A DNA stretch of 64,000 nt, taken from the NCBI GenBank assembly GCA_963932145.1, contig OZ010574.1, forward strand, positions 61,949,878 through 62,013,877, given 5' to 3'. The translations under genes were made by a program, and so were the position numbers. Below are positions 1 to 10,745 of the stretch, piece by piece; position 1 is the first letter of the stretch; the number at the start of each line of letters is the position of its first letter. Under the pieces are notes generated by a model. The model saw nothing but the letters and a program-made list of their open reading frames with translations, searched no databases and had not been told where the DNA came from. The stretch comes from Acanthosepion lycidas (Eukaryota > Mollusca > Cephalopoda > Sepiida > Sepiidae).

Positions 1-112
1 TATATGTATATGTACATATATATATATATATGTATATGTACATATATATATATATATGTATATGTACATATATATATGTATATGTACATATATATATATA
101 TATATATACAAA
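1..112. repeat. TA-rich microsatellite
   Basis: Alternating TATATG/TACATA and pure TA runs. Open frames here are artefacts of the repeat. Confidence 0.95.
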
Positions 113-124
113 TATGTGTGTCTG

Positions 125-465
125 TGTTTCATTAAAGAGGACTGACAAGGTACTGAATTTGTGCCTTTTATTTAATTTTCTTGTGTTCATACAAGTATTT
201 TTTTTCTGGACACAAAGTGAGTAAAAACTGTCCAGTGTGCTGACCATGTTCGGGAAATGAAACATTCCTATAACTTAAACATAAAAAATCATATTTAGTT
301 TAAATATTGACCTTGATAATGGCTAAAAGAATAGCTGAAAGCACTTCGATATGCAGAACTTATGACTTGTATGAACATAAGAAGAATTCAATGAAAAGCT
401 AAGTTGCACTTCCTTGTCAGTTGTGTTTAACAAAACATGTATAAAAGAGGATTTGCTGCTTAAAT
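125..465. mobile_element. Penelope-like element 3'-end pieces in inverted arrangement
   Basis: Positions 125-300 match, in the same orientation, the Penelope-like copies at 19557 and 29580 (there minus strand). Positions 305-465 match the opposite strand of those copies, starting at the CCTTGATAATGGCTAAAAG motif. The two pieces therefore face each other. No GIY-YIG coding part is left here; the assignment rests on similarity to the coding copies elsewhere in the window. Confidence 0.6.
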
Positions 466-467
466 AC

Positions 468-469
<2 letters not shown>

Positions 470-508
<39 letters not shown>
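470..508. repeat. (TA)n microsatellite
   Basis: Uninterrupted TA dinucleotides directly after the Penelope-like fragment. The 509-860 stretch that follows holds nothing I recognise. Confidence 0.95.
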
Positions 509-511
<3 letters not shown>

Positions 512-861
512 AACAATAACAAAGATTGTATTCTGCCCCTAACTTTTCACCGAGTATAATTCTGGAAAATAGCATTTTTAAGGCAAACAGTCTTTGTAAT
601 TATAGTGCTCGATATCACAAGAAAGAGCTTAAAAAATGAATGAAATAAATTTGTTCAGTTATCTTATCAGTGTCTGTATTGATTTTTATTACAATTACAA
701 CCATTCTTCATGTTATCAAGTCTCCTGAAGATTGCAGGAAACTCAGAGTTGAGTCATAAGAAAATTATTACATACACGCAAGCATGATGGGGTGATGAAA
801 AGTTCTCAGCCCAACCCGCTTTCCGAAATCAGTATTTCAATGAGAAGACACTGTATTTTTT

Positions 862-1403
862 TGCAAGCATTAAAGAAAAGTGATTGGGATCACCAAGGAC
901 GCATTCCAAAAAAGAGGCAGAATATTGCGAGACAGGAGGATTTCTTTGGTAACAAAGAAAAGAGTATTGAGCAGTTACGTGACATCTATCCACCTTTACG
1001 GCAGCAAATGTTGTATGGTCACCTCAAAGATGAAGAAGAGACGAGATGTGGTTCTACAAAAGGATACTGACAATATCATGGACTGAGCACATGAGCAATG
1101 ATGAGGTCTTGGAGAGGATACAAACAAGGAACATTAACATCAAGAAGAGGCAGCTGAAGTTTCTGGGACATGTAATGAGAAAGGAAGGCCTGGAAAATTT
1201 GATACTCACAGGTCAAATAGAAGGGGAGATATACAAGGAAAAGCAATGTATGACATACTTGGTGGGCTTGAGCAAGTGGATGACAGAACGTGGTCTGGGG
1301 GAGTTGGCACAGGGAAAAAATTTATTGAGAGCCACAAGGGATGGGGGAAGTGGAGAACCATGATTGCCTACATCCTGAAGGGACACGGCACATAAAAAGA
1401 AAA
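862..1403 (+). pseudogene. RTE-like LINE, 3' end of reverse transcriptase (decayed)
   Basis: Three overlapping frames together give the C-terminal end of an RTE-like LINE polyprotein. Visible in order are ITKDAFQKRGRILRDRRISL, then a degraded LYGSKC (family LYGCE), then TEHMSNDEVLERI, RQLKFLGHVMRKEGLENL and a final RATRDGG with the family ending near the GGGACACGGCACAT tail. The frame shifts at least twice, so it is not functional. The A/G-rich GAA-type tail after 1390 fits the 3' end of this LINE. The catalytic RT core is missing (5' truncation). The same 3' end occurs at 22355, 32730, 33745, 41040, 45045 and 49960. Confidence 0.8.
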
Positions 1404-1439
1404 GAAGAGATGTGATTCACAAAGTTTTACTTTGAATCA

Positions 1440-1850
1440 ATTCTCCCCAGGCAAGGCAATAAATGCCACGAGGATGCAAAAGGTTACTGTGAGTGAAAGA
1501 AACAGAGAAAATAACTGTTATGAAATGTCATATATCCTCAGTCATTCATCTCACATATCATATTCTTGCTCATCCACTTACTGCTTGGGCACTTATATAA
1601 TCTCTATACCTTAGCTATGCTAATTAGGCAGTCACTTACATATCATCACTACAACAATAAAAGAACAGGATCAAGGATACAAAAGATAAAAATTAATGTT
1701 GCATTTAGTTTTTTGAACATCATAATTGACAGGAAAGTGGAAGACTGAAGAAAGTCTCACAAGCAAGAAGTGCGAGAAAAGAAACAATTATCATCTTGCA
1801 AGTAATATCAGTTTGTCACTCACAGAAACTTTGAGAGGAAGAGTATGCCT
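1440..1850 (-). mobile_element. jockey-like LINE 3'-end fragments
   Basis: Reverse-strand match to the tail of the jockey-like family seen throughout the window: CAAGGCAATAAA near 1451, then the repeated block with ACAATAAAAGAACAGGAT and CACAAGCAAGAAGTGCGAG. It abuts the RTE-like tail, so two LINE 3' ends sit back to back. 1850-2060 holds nothing recognised. Confidence 0.6.
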
Positions 1851-2057
1851 CTTTAATATGGAAAGCTGTCTAAAAATAGGATACTTACTTTTGAATATTG
1901 AGGAAATAGCGAATAAGAAAAAAATGCTTTTATTTGCAAAAGTAAAGAAAATGAATTTACTTCTAAATTCTAACACTAAAATGTCAAAACAATGAAAGCT
2001 TTTGTGAAGATACATTCTGAACGATAATACCAAATGTTATATCAATGAAAAAGCATT

Positions 2058-2060
<3 letters not shown>

Positions 2061-2105
<45 letters not shown>

Positions 2106-2106
2106 G
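2061..2106. repeat. (TA)n(CA)n microsatellite
   Basis: TA run passing into CA run, immediately 5' of the Tc1-like element. Confidence 0.95.
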
Positions 2107-2120
2107 AAACACATACACTA

Positions 2121-2502
2121 CAGTACAAAAGTTTGAGAGGATCCTTGGCAATTTAAGTTGGCCCGAAAAGTAGTATTTTAATTAAGAGAAAATTATTATA
2201 GATGGTTAAAAAAAAGTGAGACATGATTTTTTTTTTATTATTAGAAATTTTATTATGATAAAAAGGAAAAAAAAGCATTTTATAATTAAATTTTTCTCTC
2301 GTCAAAATATCCTCCTTTAGCCTTGATTACTGCAGCACAAATTTTTGGCATTTGTTGTAAAAATTTCTCAAAGTATGTATGAGTTTGATAATTGATTCCA
2401 TTCTTTTTCAATGACTCTAAGAGAGCTTTTTCATATTGATTTTAATCTTCTGTCAAGTTCATCCCATGCTAATTCTGGTGGTGGCTTCAAAATTTTGAAC
2501 TG
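2121..2502. mobile_element. non-autonomous Tc1-like element, copy 1
   Basis: It begins CAGTACAAAAGTTT and ends AAAATTTTGAACTG, imperfect inverted ends, each flanked by TA (2119-2120 and 2503-2504), the Tc1/mariner target duplication. The interior has the Tc1-like stretch TTACTGCAGCACAAATTTTT. About 382 bp with no transposase frame. A second copy at 30053-30428 has the same interior order, so both boundaries are supported independently. Confidence 0.75.
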
Positions 2503-2518
2503 TAGTTTATATTTAATA

Positions 2519-2527
2519 CCTACACAG

Positions 2528-2572
<45 letters not shown>

Positions 2573-2603
2573 GACACACACACACACTACAGTTCAAAAG
2601 TTT
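2519..2603. repeat. (CA)n/(TA)n microsatellite with an extra Tc1-like end
   Basis: TA and CA runs followed at 2588 by TACAGTTCAAAAGTTT, an isolated terminal repeat like that of the adjacent element. Probably part of a second truncated copy. Confidence 0.6.
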
Positions 2604-2744
2604 ATATGTATGTGTGTTTATTTATGTGCACATATAAATGCATTTTTGTTGAATATAAACACATAAGGGAGAAGGAAAAATTTTTTTTCATAAATTTAAT
2701 ATATTTCACTCTTTATTTACCTTCATCAGAAATTTCCTTTTCAA

Positions 2745-3380
2745 ATCATTTCATCTCAAGCAAGCCAAGAAAGCCACTAAGACACAAGGGGTTACTGAGT
2801 GTGGGAGAATATGAGAAAAAGAAAATCATTATTAAGGAAAGAAAATAATAAAAGAATTGGAATTAAGACAGAATATAACAATTGACATTGCATTTGAATT
2901 TTTGAAGATCGTAGTTGATAGCAGGAAGCCAGAAAAGAGTTTCACAAGTGAAACATGCAAGAGAAGAGACTATTAGCATAGAACTAACAGGTACATCTAG
3001 CCATTTCAACTGTAATATGATGAGACCTAGCAGCCAATCTAGTACTGTACTTAAATTCATAAAGTTGAGGTACCATAGATAATGGCTCATCAGAACAATT
3101 ATGACAGAAATATTTATAGAAAATGCATAGGGAAGATATGTCATGGCAGTGGGAATGTGACTGAAGTCAAGATACCAGTTCAGGACCGATAACATTATAG
3201 ACCTACCATTGAGATTCTCAAGATATATAGTAGACACATCAGACCAAATATTGCAGCATTATTTAATGCATGGATGAATAGAAAAATTGAGTTCCACAAG
3301 CAAGAAGTGCAAGAGAAGAAACAATTATTATTATGCAAGTAATATCAGTTTGCCAATTACAGAAAGGTTGATGTGAGTCG
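2745..3380 (-). pseudogene. jockey-like LINE 3' end (RT C-terminus and tail)
   Basis: Reverse-strand copy of the window's commonest LINE. The tail (CAAGCCAAGAAAGCCACTAAG, 2757-2777) is followed by the shifted reading of the C-terminal RT region. Frames show LYEFK..TRLAARSH-type and FKCNVN endings in pieces, with stops. It is 5' truncated, lacking the catalytic palm. 3271-3380 is a second, partly duplicated piece sharing CACAAGCAAGAAGTGCAAG with the copy at 1440. Confidence 0.75.
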
Positions 3381-3475
3381 AAAAATTACCAACCAGAACA
3401 AATATCTAGAACTCATAATTACAGGAAGCAAAAGCATGATCGAAAAAGAAAGATTTCTTCAACAAGAGTCCTTCA

Positions 3476-3900
3476 ATTCTATAATTACCATAAAGTTATC
3501 AAAATGTACTCGAAACTAGATTGAAAAATGAAAATCGTTTTGCCAATGCCGTCACTAAAAAGTGACATTCATTATTCATTGCCTAGCAGTAGAGAATAAA
3601 GCTGAGACATCAACCAATTAGATTTGTCTAATTCAAGAGATCATTATTACCCCACCCTTACACACACTTACTGTGTCTCATACAAAAGACCTCGAAGACT
3701 TTTATAAAGATGCACACTTCACAGCAGACAGGCTTGGCCAATATGGCTGCAGATCCAGGAGACAAGTTGGAATTAATCACCATTGACCAGTTCCATCTTT
3801 TACACTAAGACCAGTATTTATTCACTGCTGTCCTCCTCTAAGCTATTCAATGACCCACCTCTGCTAATGTAACCAATATTATTGTAGAATATAAAATACC
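3476..3900. repeat. unclassified dispersed repeat, family U1 copy 1
   Basis: Shares a long diverged match with 9270-9690, including TATAATTACCATAA near the start, CCAATATGG in the middle and AATTAATCAC followed by GCCATTCAATGAC-type sequence. No coding potential or terminal repeats seen. Confidence 0.6.
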
Positions 3901-4045
3901 ATACAATATGTATACTGTTATAAAAAGATTAATATCAATCAATGTGAAACATGCAAAGAGAAAGGAAGGAATGAACAGAGAATGGTGTTAGAGATCCGGT
4001 GAATATATCACAGTTGTTACTAGAAGGAACCACTAAAAAAGCTTT

Positions 4046-5119
4046 TCTCTCTGAATATCTGGAATGAGAAGTTATCATTATTTACACTATTTATATTCGG
4101 ACTATTGTCCTCATCTTTGTTGTTATTATCACTTGATTGCCTTCTGTCTGGATTTCTGGAATGAGAAGTTATTTACACTATTTATATTCGGACTATTGTC
4201 CTCATCTTTGTTGTTATTATCACTTGATTGCCTTCTGTCTGGATTTCTGGAATGAGAAGTTATTATTTACACTATTTATATTCGGACTATTGTCCTCATC
4301 TTTGTTGTTATTATCACTTGATTGCCTTCTGTCTGGATTTCTGGAATGAGAAGTTATTATTTACACTATTTATATTCGGACTATTGTCCTCATCTTCGTT
4401 GTTATTATCACTTGATTGACTTCTGTCTGGATTTCTGGAATGAGAAGTTATTATTTACACTATATTCGGACTATTGTCCTCATCTTTGTTGTTATTATCA
4501 CTTGATTGTCTTCTGTCTGGATTTCTGGAATGAGAAGTTATTATTTACACTATTTATATTTGGACTATTGTCCTCATCTTTGTTGTTATCACTTGATTGA
4601 CTTCTGTCTGGATTTCTGGAATGAGAAGTTATCATTATTTACACTATTTATATTCGGACTATTATCCTCATCTTTGTTGTTGTTAGCTACAGCAGTTGCA
4701 ACCTAATCAGCCACCAGGTTAAGTTCCAGGCTCAAAATTTACTACAGTTACTACAGCAAATTGTCCTATGGGACAATGGCCTAGTTAATAAAAATGTTGG
4801 TTTTCGAATTTGATGACATAGTGGTTGTGGGTTCAATCCCTGGATTGAGCAGAGCAGTGTGTACTTGCACTCAGTGGAAATGGGCAAGCAATACCTGAGC
4901 AATATTAAATAAAAATAAGAACTAAATAAGATATCCCTAGACACGGGCAATGGGACAAGACTCTACTCCCTAAAATTAAAGAATTCGCTGTAGGTTACCT
5001 GGATCAATATACACCTGAAGAAGGCTGGAGGGCACATCATCTGAAACATTGCAATAACAACAAAGATGAGGACAATAGTTGAAATATACATATTTGTATA
5101 GTGTAAATAAAGTAACCTT
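4046..5119. mobile_element. inverted SINE unit (SINE-A), locus 1
   Basis: The left part is the 3' tail of SINE-A on the minus strand, expanded into an array (4051-4692). The right part (4760-5119) is a complete plus-strand SINE-A: a tRNA-like head with B-box GTGGGTTCAATCCCTG near 4828, then a body, then the tail with GAAGAAGGCTGGAGG, GAAACATTGCAATAAC and ACAAAGATGAGGACAATAG. Both outer ends are thus SINE 3' ends facing out. Compare 12934-13360, 24690-24960 and 53725-54075. Confidence 0.65.
4051..4692. repeat. 7-copy minisatellite of ~91 bp made of SINE tail
   Basis: The motif GGAATGAGAAGTTA starts at 4061, 4158, 4249, 4343, 4437, 4527 and 4618, giving units of 90-97 bp. Each unit carries CGGACTATTGTCCTCATC, the reverse complement of the SINE-A 3' tail. 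Long frames reading LFIFGLLSSSLLLLSLDCLL are simply the repeat translated. Confidence 0.95.
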
Positions 5120-5639
5120 TATATTGCTATTAATTTTTATTAGTATTTCTTTCATTTTAATTTCAATTGATTTTTATTGCTACTCTGAGGCTAATTTTAC
5201 TATGATGTGTGTAATATATAATTAACTCCAGGAAATATCAAATAGTCTTAATCAAATTTAATGTTAATAAGGACCCTTTGTTCTAAAAGTTGATCTGCAA
5301 TGCTCCAATATGTCATGCGTTCATAAAAATAGACTTTGCACTTTATACCAGAGCATCAGAGAAGTCAGACCCATCAGCAGACTGACCTCCTAGCAACAAA
5401 GTCTAGATTCATACCCTGCAACATGTAAACAAGTGTTTGACTCTGCTGTGCTTAGGATATACACATGTGGGTTAACTGGATGACTGGTAGATATATAAAC
5501 ACTTCCCCTGAGAGGGAGGAAGAAAAGAGCCTCTCATATCCTTGTGAAAAAAAAGCCATGTTTGGAGAAAATCAATGAAGCCTTTATGCCCACTTGTCAA
5601 CAGTAAGTCATGGGCTGAATAAACAATCATTTTATATAA
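5120..5639. other. no recognised feature
   Basis: AT-rich, no long frame. I see neither a repeat match nor an exon here. Confidence 0.6.
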
Positions 5640-6320
5640 TGGTAGATTTTTCTATCATTATTATTAGGTTGTACAATAATAACATTACAGTTATTTCAAG
5701 AACCAAAAATAAAACCTGTGATATTAGAAAAGAAATTACAATTACATTTAGCTTCTACAACAGTAAAACAATGAGAACTAATTGCCAATCTAGTATCACG
5801 ATTTAAATTGTGCAGTTGAGGTAGCAGATCAAGCAATTGATTCAATATAATCATTCCACTTTATGTCTGTAGAAAATGTGAAACCAACAAGACAAAATGA
5901 GTTGCTTTCCTGGAGGTTAGCATCAGCCATACTGATGGAACCAGAAAAGGTTCTGTATGGGGATTAAAACAAAAAAAAAAAAAAAATTGTTTGGCGACAT
6001 TAAAATTTACAAGTACTTCCTTGCCCTAATTAAAAACTGATGTGAGGTCATTTTCAAGAGCAGCTGCCAATTTTACTTTGTTGTATCGGTTGGATTTGCT
6101 ATTAAAACAGGAGTAAATAGTTATGTCATCCCCATAAATACATGGTTGAGAACTGATAACAATGGGAAGGTCATTGATAAAAATCATAAACAAGGTAGGT
6201 CCAAGGACAGACCCCTGGAGGAGCCCCGCATTAATGTGAAACAATGCAATGTTATCGTTATATATTTTAATGAAAACATAAGACATAGCATTAAATTTTA
6301 TTCTATAGCAAACTGTCAAT
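5640..6320 (-). pseudogene. jockey-like LINE reverse transcriptase fragment
   Basis: The minus frame from 6319 to 6026 reads HINAGLLQGSVLGPTLFMIF followed by INDLP and YGDD, RT motifs in the right order and spacing (the YADD box appears as YGDD). The frame then breaks at 6026 (N, stop), and continuing sequence (GKEVLVNFNVAK) runs into an A-run at 5970. 5640-5965 matches more C-terminal parts of the same LINE (compare 59600-59750), but sequence between is missing. 5' truncated with an internal deletion. Confidence 0.85.
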
Positions 6321-6339
6321 TTCCATTATCCAGTGTATG

Positions 6340-6660
6340 CACACAGGCTTGGGCTGCTCAACCAGACATCGACTTTAGATTCTCATCTGCGATGCCTGAG
6401 AGACCCTCAACTCCACTCTGGGGTGGTTGTTTATTTATATATCTATCTCTGTCACGCAGCTTGTCAGTCATCTTCAGACAGGGGATGTGCAACATGGTGG
6501 TTTTTCTCTGAATGCGGATTCTGCAACTCATCAAGATGTGAGACACTCTCATGCCTTTCCCCCCTCTGGTGGGTGTTTATGCATCTATTCGCCATATAGT
6601 TTTTCCCCCACACGTGCACATTTCTAGATGCAGCTGCACCAACCACATATTTACATGTTG
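6340..6660. repeat. dispersed repeat family U2, copy 1
   Basis: Contains CTCATCTGCGATGCCTGAGAGA and a later GGTGGGTGTTTATGCAT block. It resembles 34590-34770 and 63840-64000, which carry TCATCAGCAATGTCTGAGAGA-type sequence. Function unknown. Confidence 0.55.
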
Positions 6661-6860
6661 AAAGAAGCAGCTGGCACTGAACAAAGTATGGATCTTCACT
6701 TTGTATCTAGGAGGTCATCTCTCAGGTCAACTTATTGATGCACCTGGCTTCTCTAATGACCACTGAATGCAAAGTCTATTTTAGCATCAGCTGAAGTGAG
6801 TCACATACTACAATAGTTCTATTTTCTGGATGGCTTGGAGGCAACAATTTTCATTGATTC
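6660..6860. repeat. dispersed repeat family U3, copy 1
   Basis: Contains GAATGCAAAGTCTATTTTAG and ACATACTACAAT, matching GAGTGCAAAGTCTATTCTGG and ACACTACAAT at 35790-35850. 6860-7095 holds nothing recognised. Confidence 0.5.
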
Positions 6861-7095
6861 AACATTTTCAGACCAAGTCAAGTCTGTAAACCTCCTTTTA
6901 AAAATGTTGATACAAAGTTGAACAAATGTGATTTGTATTTATTTCAGGTATTTATAAGCATAAGTAAGGTCGGTCTGCTACTATTTGCTATATAATTCTA
7001 TATATTCTGGTACTATTTGCTATTTTCTTAAAATCAAGACTTAACATTAGCAAATTTTCCCTTGTTTGAACCTTCTTTAATTTAGATGTGCATAC

Positions 7096-8290
7096 AACCC
7101 CTTCTATTTTTTTCTGCAATCATTTCTAATCTGGATTCCAACAAAGTATATAGACCTGATAGTATCCCTCTAATAGTCCTTATGAAGTGTGCTCCCAAAA
7201 TGGTTCCTGTCATTTCTAAAGTGTATAATAAAAATTAATTTCCATTTTTAACACGTTCATCATTTATTTAGTTTAGCTGAATCAGTCACAAGGCCAGAGT
7301 TGTGAAGCATTCAAGAAGTGAATTCACTGCACAGTAAATTGGTCTGTGAGAGATGATTATGAATTATCTCACTACACGACTACAGTAAATGTTCTGCTTA
7401 TTATTATTATTATGAAGTAATAAAATGCATGCAGTTTATATTTTTTTTTTAACAAAATTTAACAATGAATAAATTTATTGAAACAAAGCAAGTTCAGTTG
7501 ACCACTGATGACGATTCCAGAACAACGTAACTATAAATAATTTTTTTCTATCCTCTGCCAGCTGCAATGATGGAGAAAGCATTACCTCGAACCATGGCCA
7601 GTGAGACACCCTGCAATAGCCACTCCCTTTCGCGAGGCTCATCCCTTAATCGAGACGCAATTGCACCAATCCTTCGAAAGAACGTCATCAAACGAAGGCC
7701 AATAATTGGTGTATAATTAATGCCACACTGCCTCTTGTTTCACTGCCTGTTGGAAATCATCTGTTTTTCCAGTTTTTGAGAACTCAGGTGAATCGTCTGA
7801 TCCTTCCAGCTATTGGCCTATTAGCCTTCTAGAACTTTTTGGGAAAGGCCCTAATCAATGCCAATTTTTTTTTTAAAGGCCCTAATCAATGCCAAATTGG
7901 TTAAGCATCTCACAGCCTTTTTTTTCCAACAAGCAATACAGTTTTTGTTTCACTGGGTTCATCTGCTGAGATACTGAAAATATTGCGGAAAGAGTCTATC
8001 GACCTTTAGATAAAAATGGTGAAGTTTGGACATCTTGAAAGCTTTCAACAGGGTTTGGCATATAGGTCTTCTACCCAAATTAAAACGTTATAGTGTCCCT
8101 GTACAAATTTTTCAACTGATCCAGTCTTTCTTATCAAATCATGAAATGAAACTTAACCTGAGTGGCCCGGGGTTCTCCAAGGGCTCTATCCTTGGTCCTA
8201 CTTTGGTTTTAAATTTTCATTAATGACCTTCCTGATGGCATCAGCTCTCAACTTGGCATCTATGAAGATGAGACAGCCAGGCCTGGGGTT
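7096..8290 (+). pseudogene. jockey-like LINE reverse transcriptase, interrupted
   Basis: The upstream part (7100-7229) encodes SNLDSNKVYRPDSIPLIVL and CAPKMVPVISKVYN, the N-terminal RT motif region. After an insertion (7230-7708) the frame resumes with SCFTACWKSS, ENSGESSDPSSYWPISLLEL, then MDILKAFNRVWHIGLLPKL, FLSNHEMKLNLSG and KGSILGPTL, and then NDLPDGISSQLGIYEDE. The conserved D of DISKAFDRVW is N here, and the Y-D-D box reads YEDE, so it is catalytically dead. Several frameshifts. It ends abruptly where the 36-bp array begins. Confidence 0.85.
7230..7708 (-). mobile_element. retroelement 3' fragment inserted in the jockey-like LINE
   Basis: Flanked by GTGTATAAT at 7221-7229 and 7709-7717, a 9-bp target-site duplication. 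Removing the insert rejoins the LINE frame. The minus strand has about 52 open codons (near 7706 down to 7549) ending in a stop, including FRRIGAIASRLRDEPRERE and SLAMVRGNAFSII. I recall similar endings at the C-terminus of retroelement proteins but cannot name the family. No terminal inverted repeats, which fits a 5'-truncated LINE. Confidence 0.6.
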
Positions 8291-8308
8291 TAAAGTAGAT
8301 TAAAAAAG

Positions 8309-8905
8309 GTAGACATAGGTCTGGTTTACATTACAGTCCAGTTTACACTAGAGTCTAAAAAGTAGACATGTGTTTGGTTTATACTAGAGACAAAAAGGTA
8401 GACATGTGTCTGGTTTATACTAGAGACAAAAAGGTAGACATGTGTCTGGTTTATACTAGAGACAAAAAGGTAGACATGTGTCTGGTTTATACTAGAGACA
8501 AAAAGGTAGACATGTGTCTGGTTTATACTAGAGACAAAAAGGTAGACATGTGTCTGGTTTATACTAGAGACAAAAAGGTAGACATGTGTCTGGTTTATAC
8601 TAGAGACAAAAAGGTAGACATGTGTTTGGTTTATACTAGAGACAAAAAGGTAGACATGTGTTTGGTTTATACTAGAGACAAAAAGGTAGACATTGGTCTG
8701 GTTTATACTAGAGACAAAAAGGTAGACATTGGTCTGGTTTATACTAGAGACAAAAAAGGTAGACATGGGTCTGGTTTATACTAGAGACAAAAAGGTAGAT
8801 ATAGGTCTGGTTTACAGTACAGTCTAAAAGGTAGACATAGATTGGGTTTACAAATATGTCCCTAAGGTAGACACAGGTCTGGTTTACACATAGTTCTGTT
8901 TTCTG
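8309..8905. repeat. 36-bp minisatellite
   Basis: Unit carries GGTAGACATGTGTCTGG followed by TTTATACTAGAGACAAAAA. About 11 near-identical central units, with diverged units on both sides. Because 36 is a multiple of 3 and the unit has no stop, both strands give long false frames (repeats of KVDMCLVYTRD and VSSINQTHVYLF). Confidence 0.95.
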
Positions 8906-9269
8906 CTAAAGTACAGACATAGGTCCAGTTTATACCCAATTCTACAAGCATCCACATAGAAGGTGGACACTTTTGTGGGTGAGTCTTACTCCCCTTAAGA
9001 GAATTCAGTCAGTGTATACTAAGCTTTTCATTAAAGCAATAAGTTACAAATTAAAAAGCAGTAAATAACAAATGAAAAAGACCTTAGATAATGAAAAAAA
9101 TTACTGATACATTTTCTAATTTCAAATGTTTCATTGTTAAGTATTATTTATTTAGAATAATTAAATTAAATTTAAGTCTATACTGAACATTTTTCTTTTA
9201 TTTTGGCCAGTGTATTTATGCCAAATTGCTGAGCTGCACACTATACTAGATTTTTTGAGTGTTATCCAT
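8906..9269. other. no recognised feature
   Basis: AT-rich spacer between the minisatellite and the U1 repeat. Confidence 0.6.
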
Positions 9270-9690
9270 TCTATAATTACCATAATTTATCAAAATGCAT
9301 TTGGAAATGAATAAAATCCAATACCATTCCATGGAACCATTACCTTCTCAGACATTTGTTATTCATTTCACTGCAAGGGAAACAAAGCCAAAGCCTCAAC
9401 CAATCAAGTTTCTCTATTTTCAAGAGCTTACTGTATTTTTTTGTTTTTCTCTCTTTCTCATTATACAAAGGATCAATAGAGAAACCCTCCACGCAGTCAG
9501 CTGGCCTTTGAGCCCTCAATGCCAATATGGTCATAGATCCAAGTGACAAACCAAAATTAATCACAATTTACCATTTCCATCACTCGCTCTCAGACTGGCA
9601 TTTATTGGGTTCAACTCTCTGATATGCCATTCAATGACTGAATCTTGCATGTGCAGTCACTTAAGAATTGCATATTAGGTCATTAATAGG
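9270..9690. repeat. dispersed repeat family U1, copy 2
   Basis: Diverged match to 3476-3900 in the same order. Short frames here carry no recognisable domain. Confidence 0.6.
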
Positions 9691-9759
9691 TAACATTCCA
9701 ATCCTCTTCTCCACATGCATTGTGCATGCTTTATTAAAATTACTTATGTATAATGCTTT

Positions 9760-10400
9760 ATTAAAATTACTAGCTGAATTACCCGTGTCACATATTTTTT
9801 TTGTAAGAATATGATGATTGATTTTAAATCATTGTTATAATTTGTAAAGAAAAACAATACATTTCATTATTACTCAATGATCTTGCAGATGTGACCTCCA
9901 TCTTCTGGCTTTCTCCTTCTATATTTTGAATAGGAGTCATTCCTTTGTTCAAATTTAAATTTAAGTCAAAGGAAAGTGGGGCTGTGGTCCCCCTTTGATC
10001 AAAATGAAATATACTTATCCAAGTACCATGCATAATGCAGTTTCAGAATATATATGGTCATGGGGTTCTATCTCCAAAACTCTAGAAGGAGTTCAATGAA
10101 TTCATAAGTGGATTTCAACATTGATATGACAGTTGAATTGTTGCAACCAATACCTATTGTAAGGCACTATGCACTGATTGGTGATTTCTTGCTCAGCTTG
10201 ATGTCCATATCGTCTGATTTTTATCTTGCCAATGTGACCTTAATCTTCTGGCTTTCTCCTTCTTTATTTTGGATAGGAGTTATTCCTTTGTTCCAATTTA
10301 AATTTAATTTAAATCAAAGGGAAAAAAAGATTTTCAGTGTTGGGTGGGGGGTACCATACGGGGATACTCTTTGATCAAAATGAAATATGCGGCAGGGGGC
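9760..10400. repeat. locally duplicated repeat block
   Basis: 9890-10020 and 10210-10395 share CTTCTGGCTTTCTCCTTCT, ATTCCTTTGTTC..AATTTAAATTTAA and CTTTGATCAAAATGAAATAT in order, about 320 bp apart. The AGCTGAATTACCCGTGTCA stretch at 9773 looks like a retroelement tail. Family not named. Confidence 0.6.
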
Positions 10401-10699
10401 AATATCACCCTTAAATAATAATGATATTAAAAGCGAATAGGCTGTAAAACAGAAAAAAGGTGTTTTTAAAAGAACCAAGATGTTAAAATTCTGTAAAGTC
10501 TTTGAAATGTAAATGTTACAGAAAGTTAATTTAGAACACAAAAAACAATCTTTTTGTAAATGTACAATGTTTTTTAATGTGTTATTTTTGAATTGTCAGG
10601 CTGAATTTATTAAAATGGATCAGTCTGAAGACGCAGGTAAAAATTATCTGTTGAAATAAATTTATTACCGTCTTTAATATAATTTTAAGTGTTTTTTTA

Positions 10700-10701
10700 C
10701 T

Positions 10702-10739
<38 letters not shown>

Positions 10740-10745
10740 TAGATA
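10700..10745. repeat. (TA)n(GATA)n microsatellite
   Basis: TA run followed by AGATAGATAG. Confidence 0.9.

Noticed and set aside
4064..4706. Chained frames repeating LFIFGLLSSSLLLL
   Set aside because: Translation of the SINE-tail minisatellite.
8326..8784. 146- and 138-residue frames on both strands
   Set aside because: Artefacts of a 36-bp minisatellite (multiple of three, no stop).
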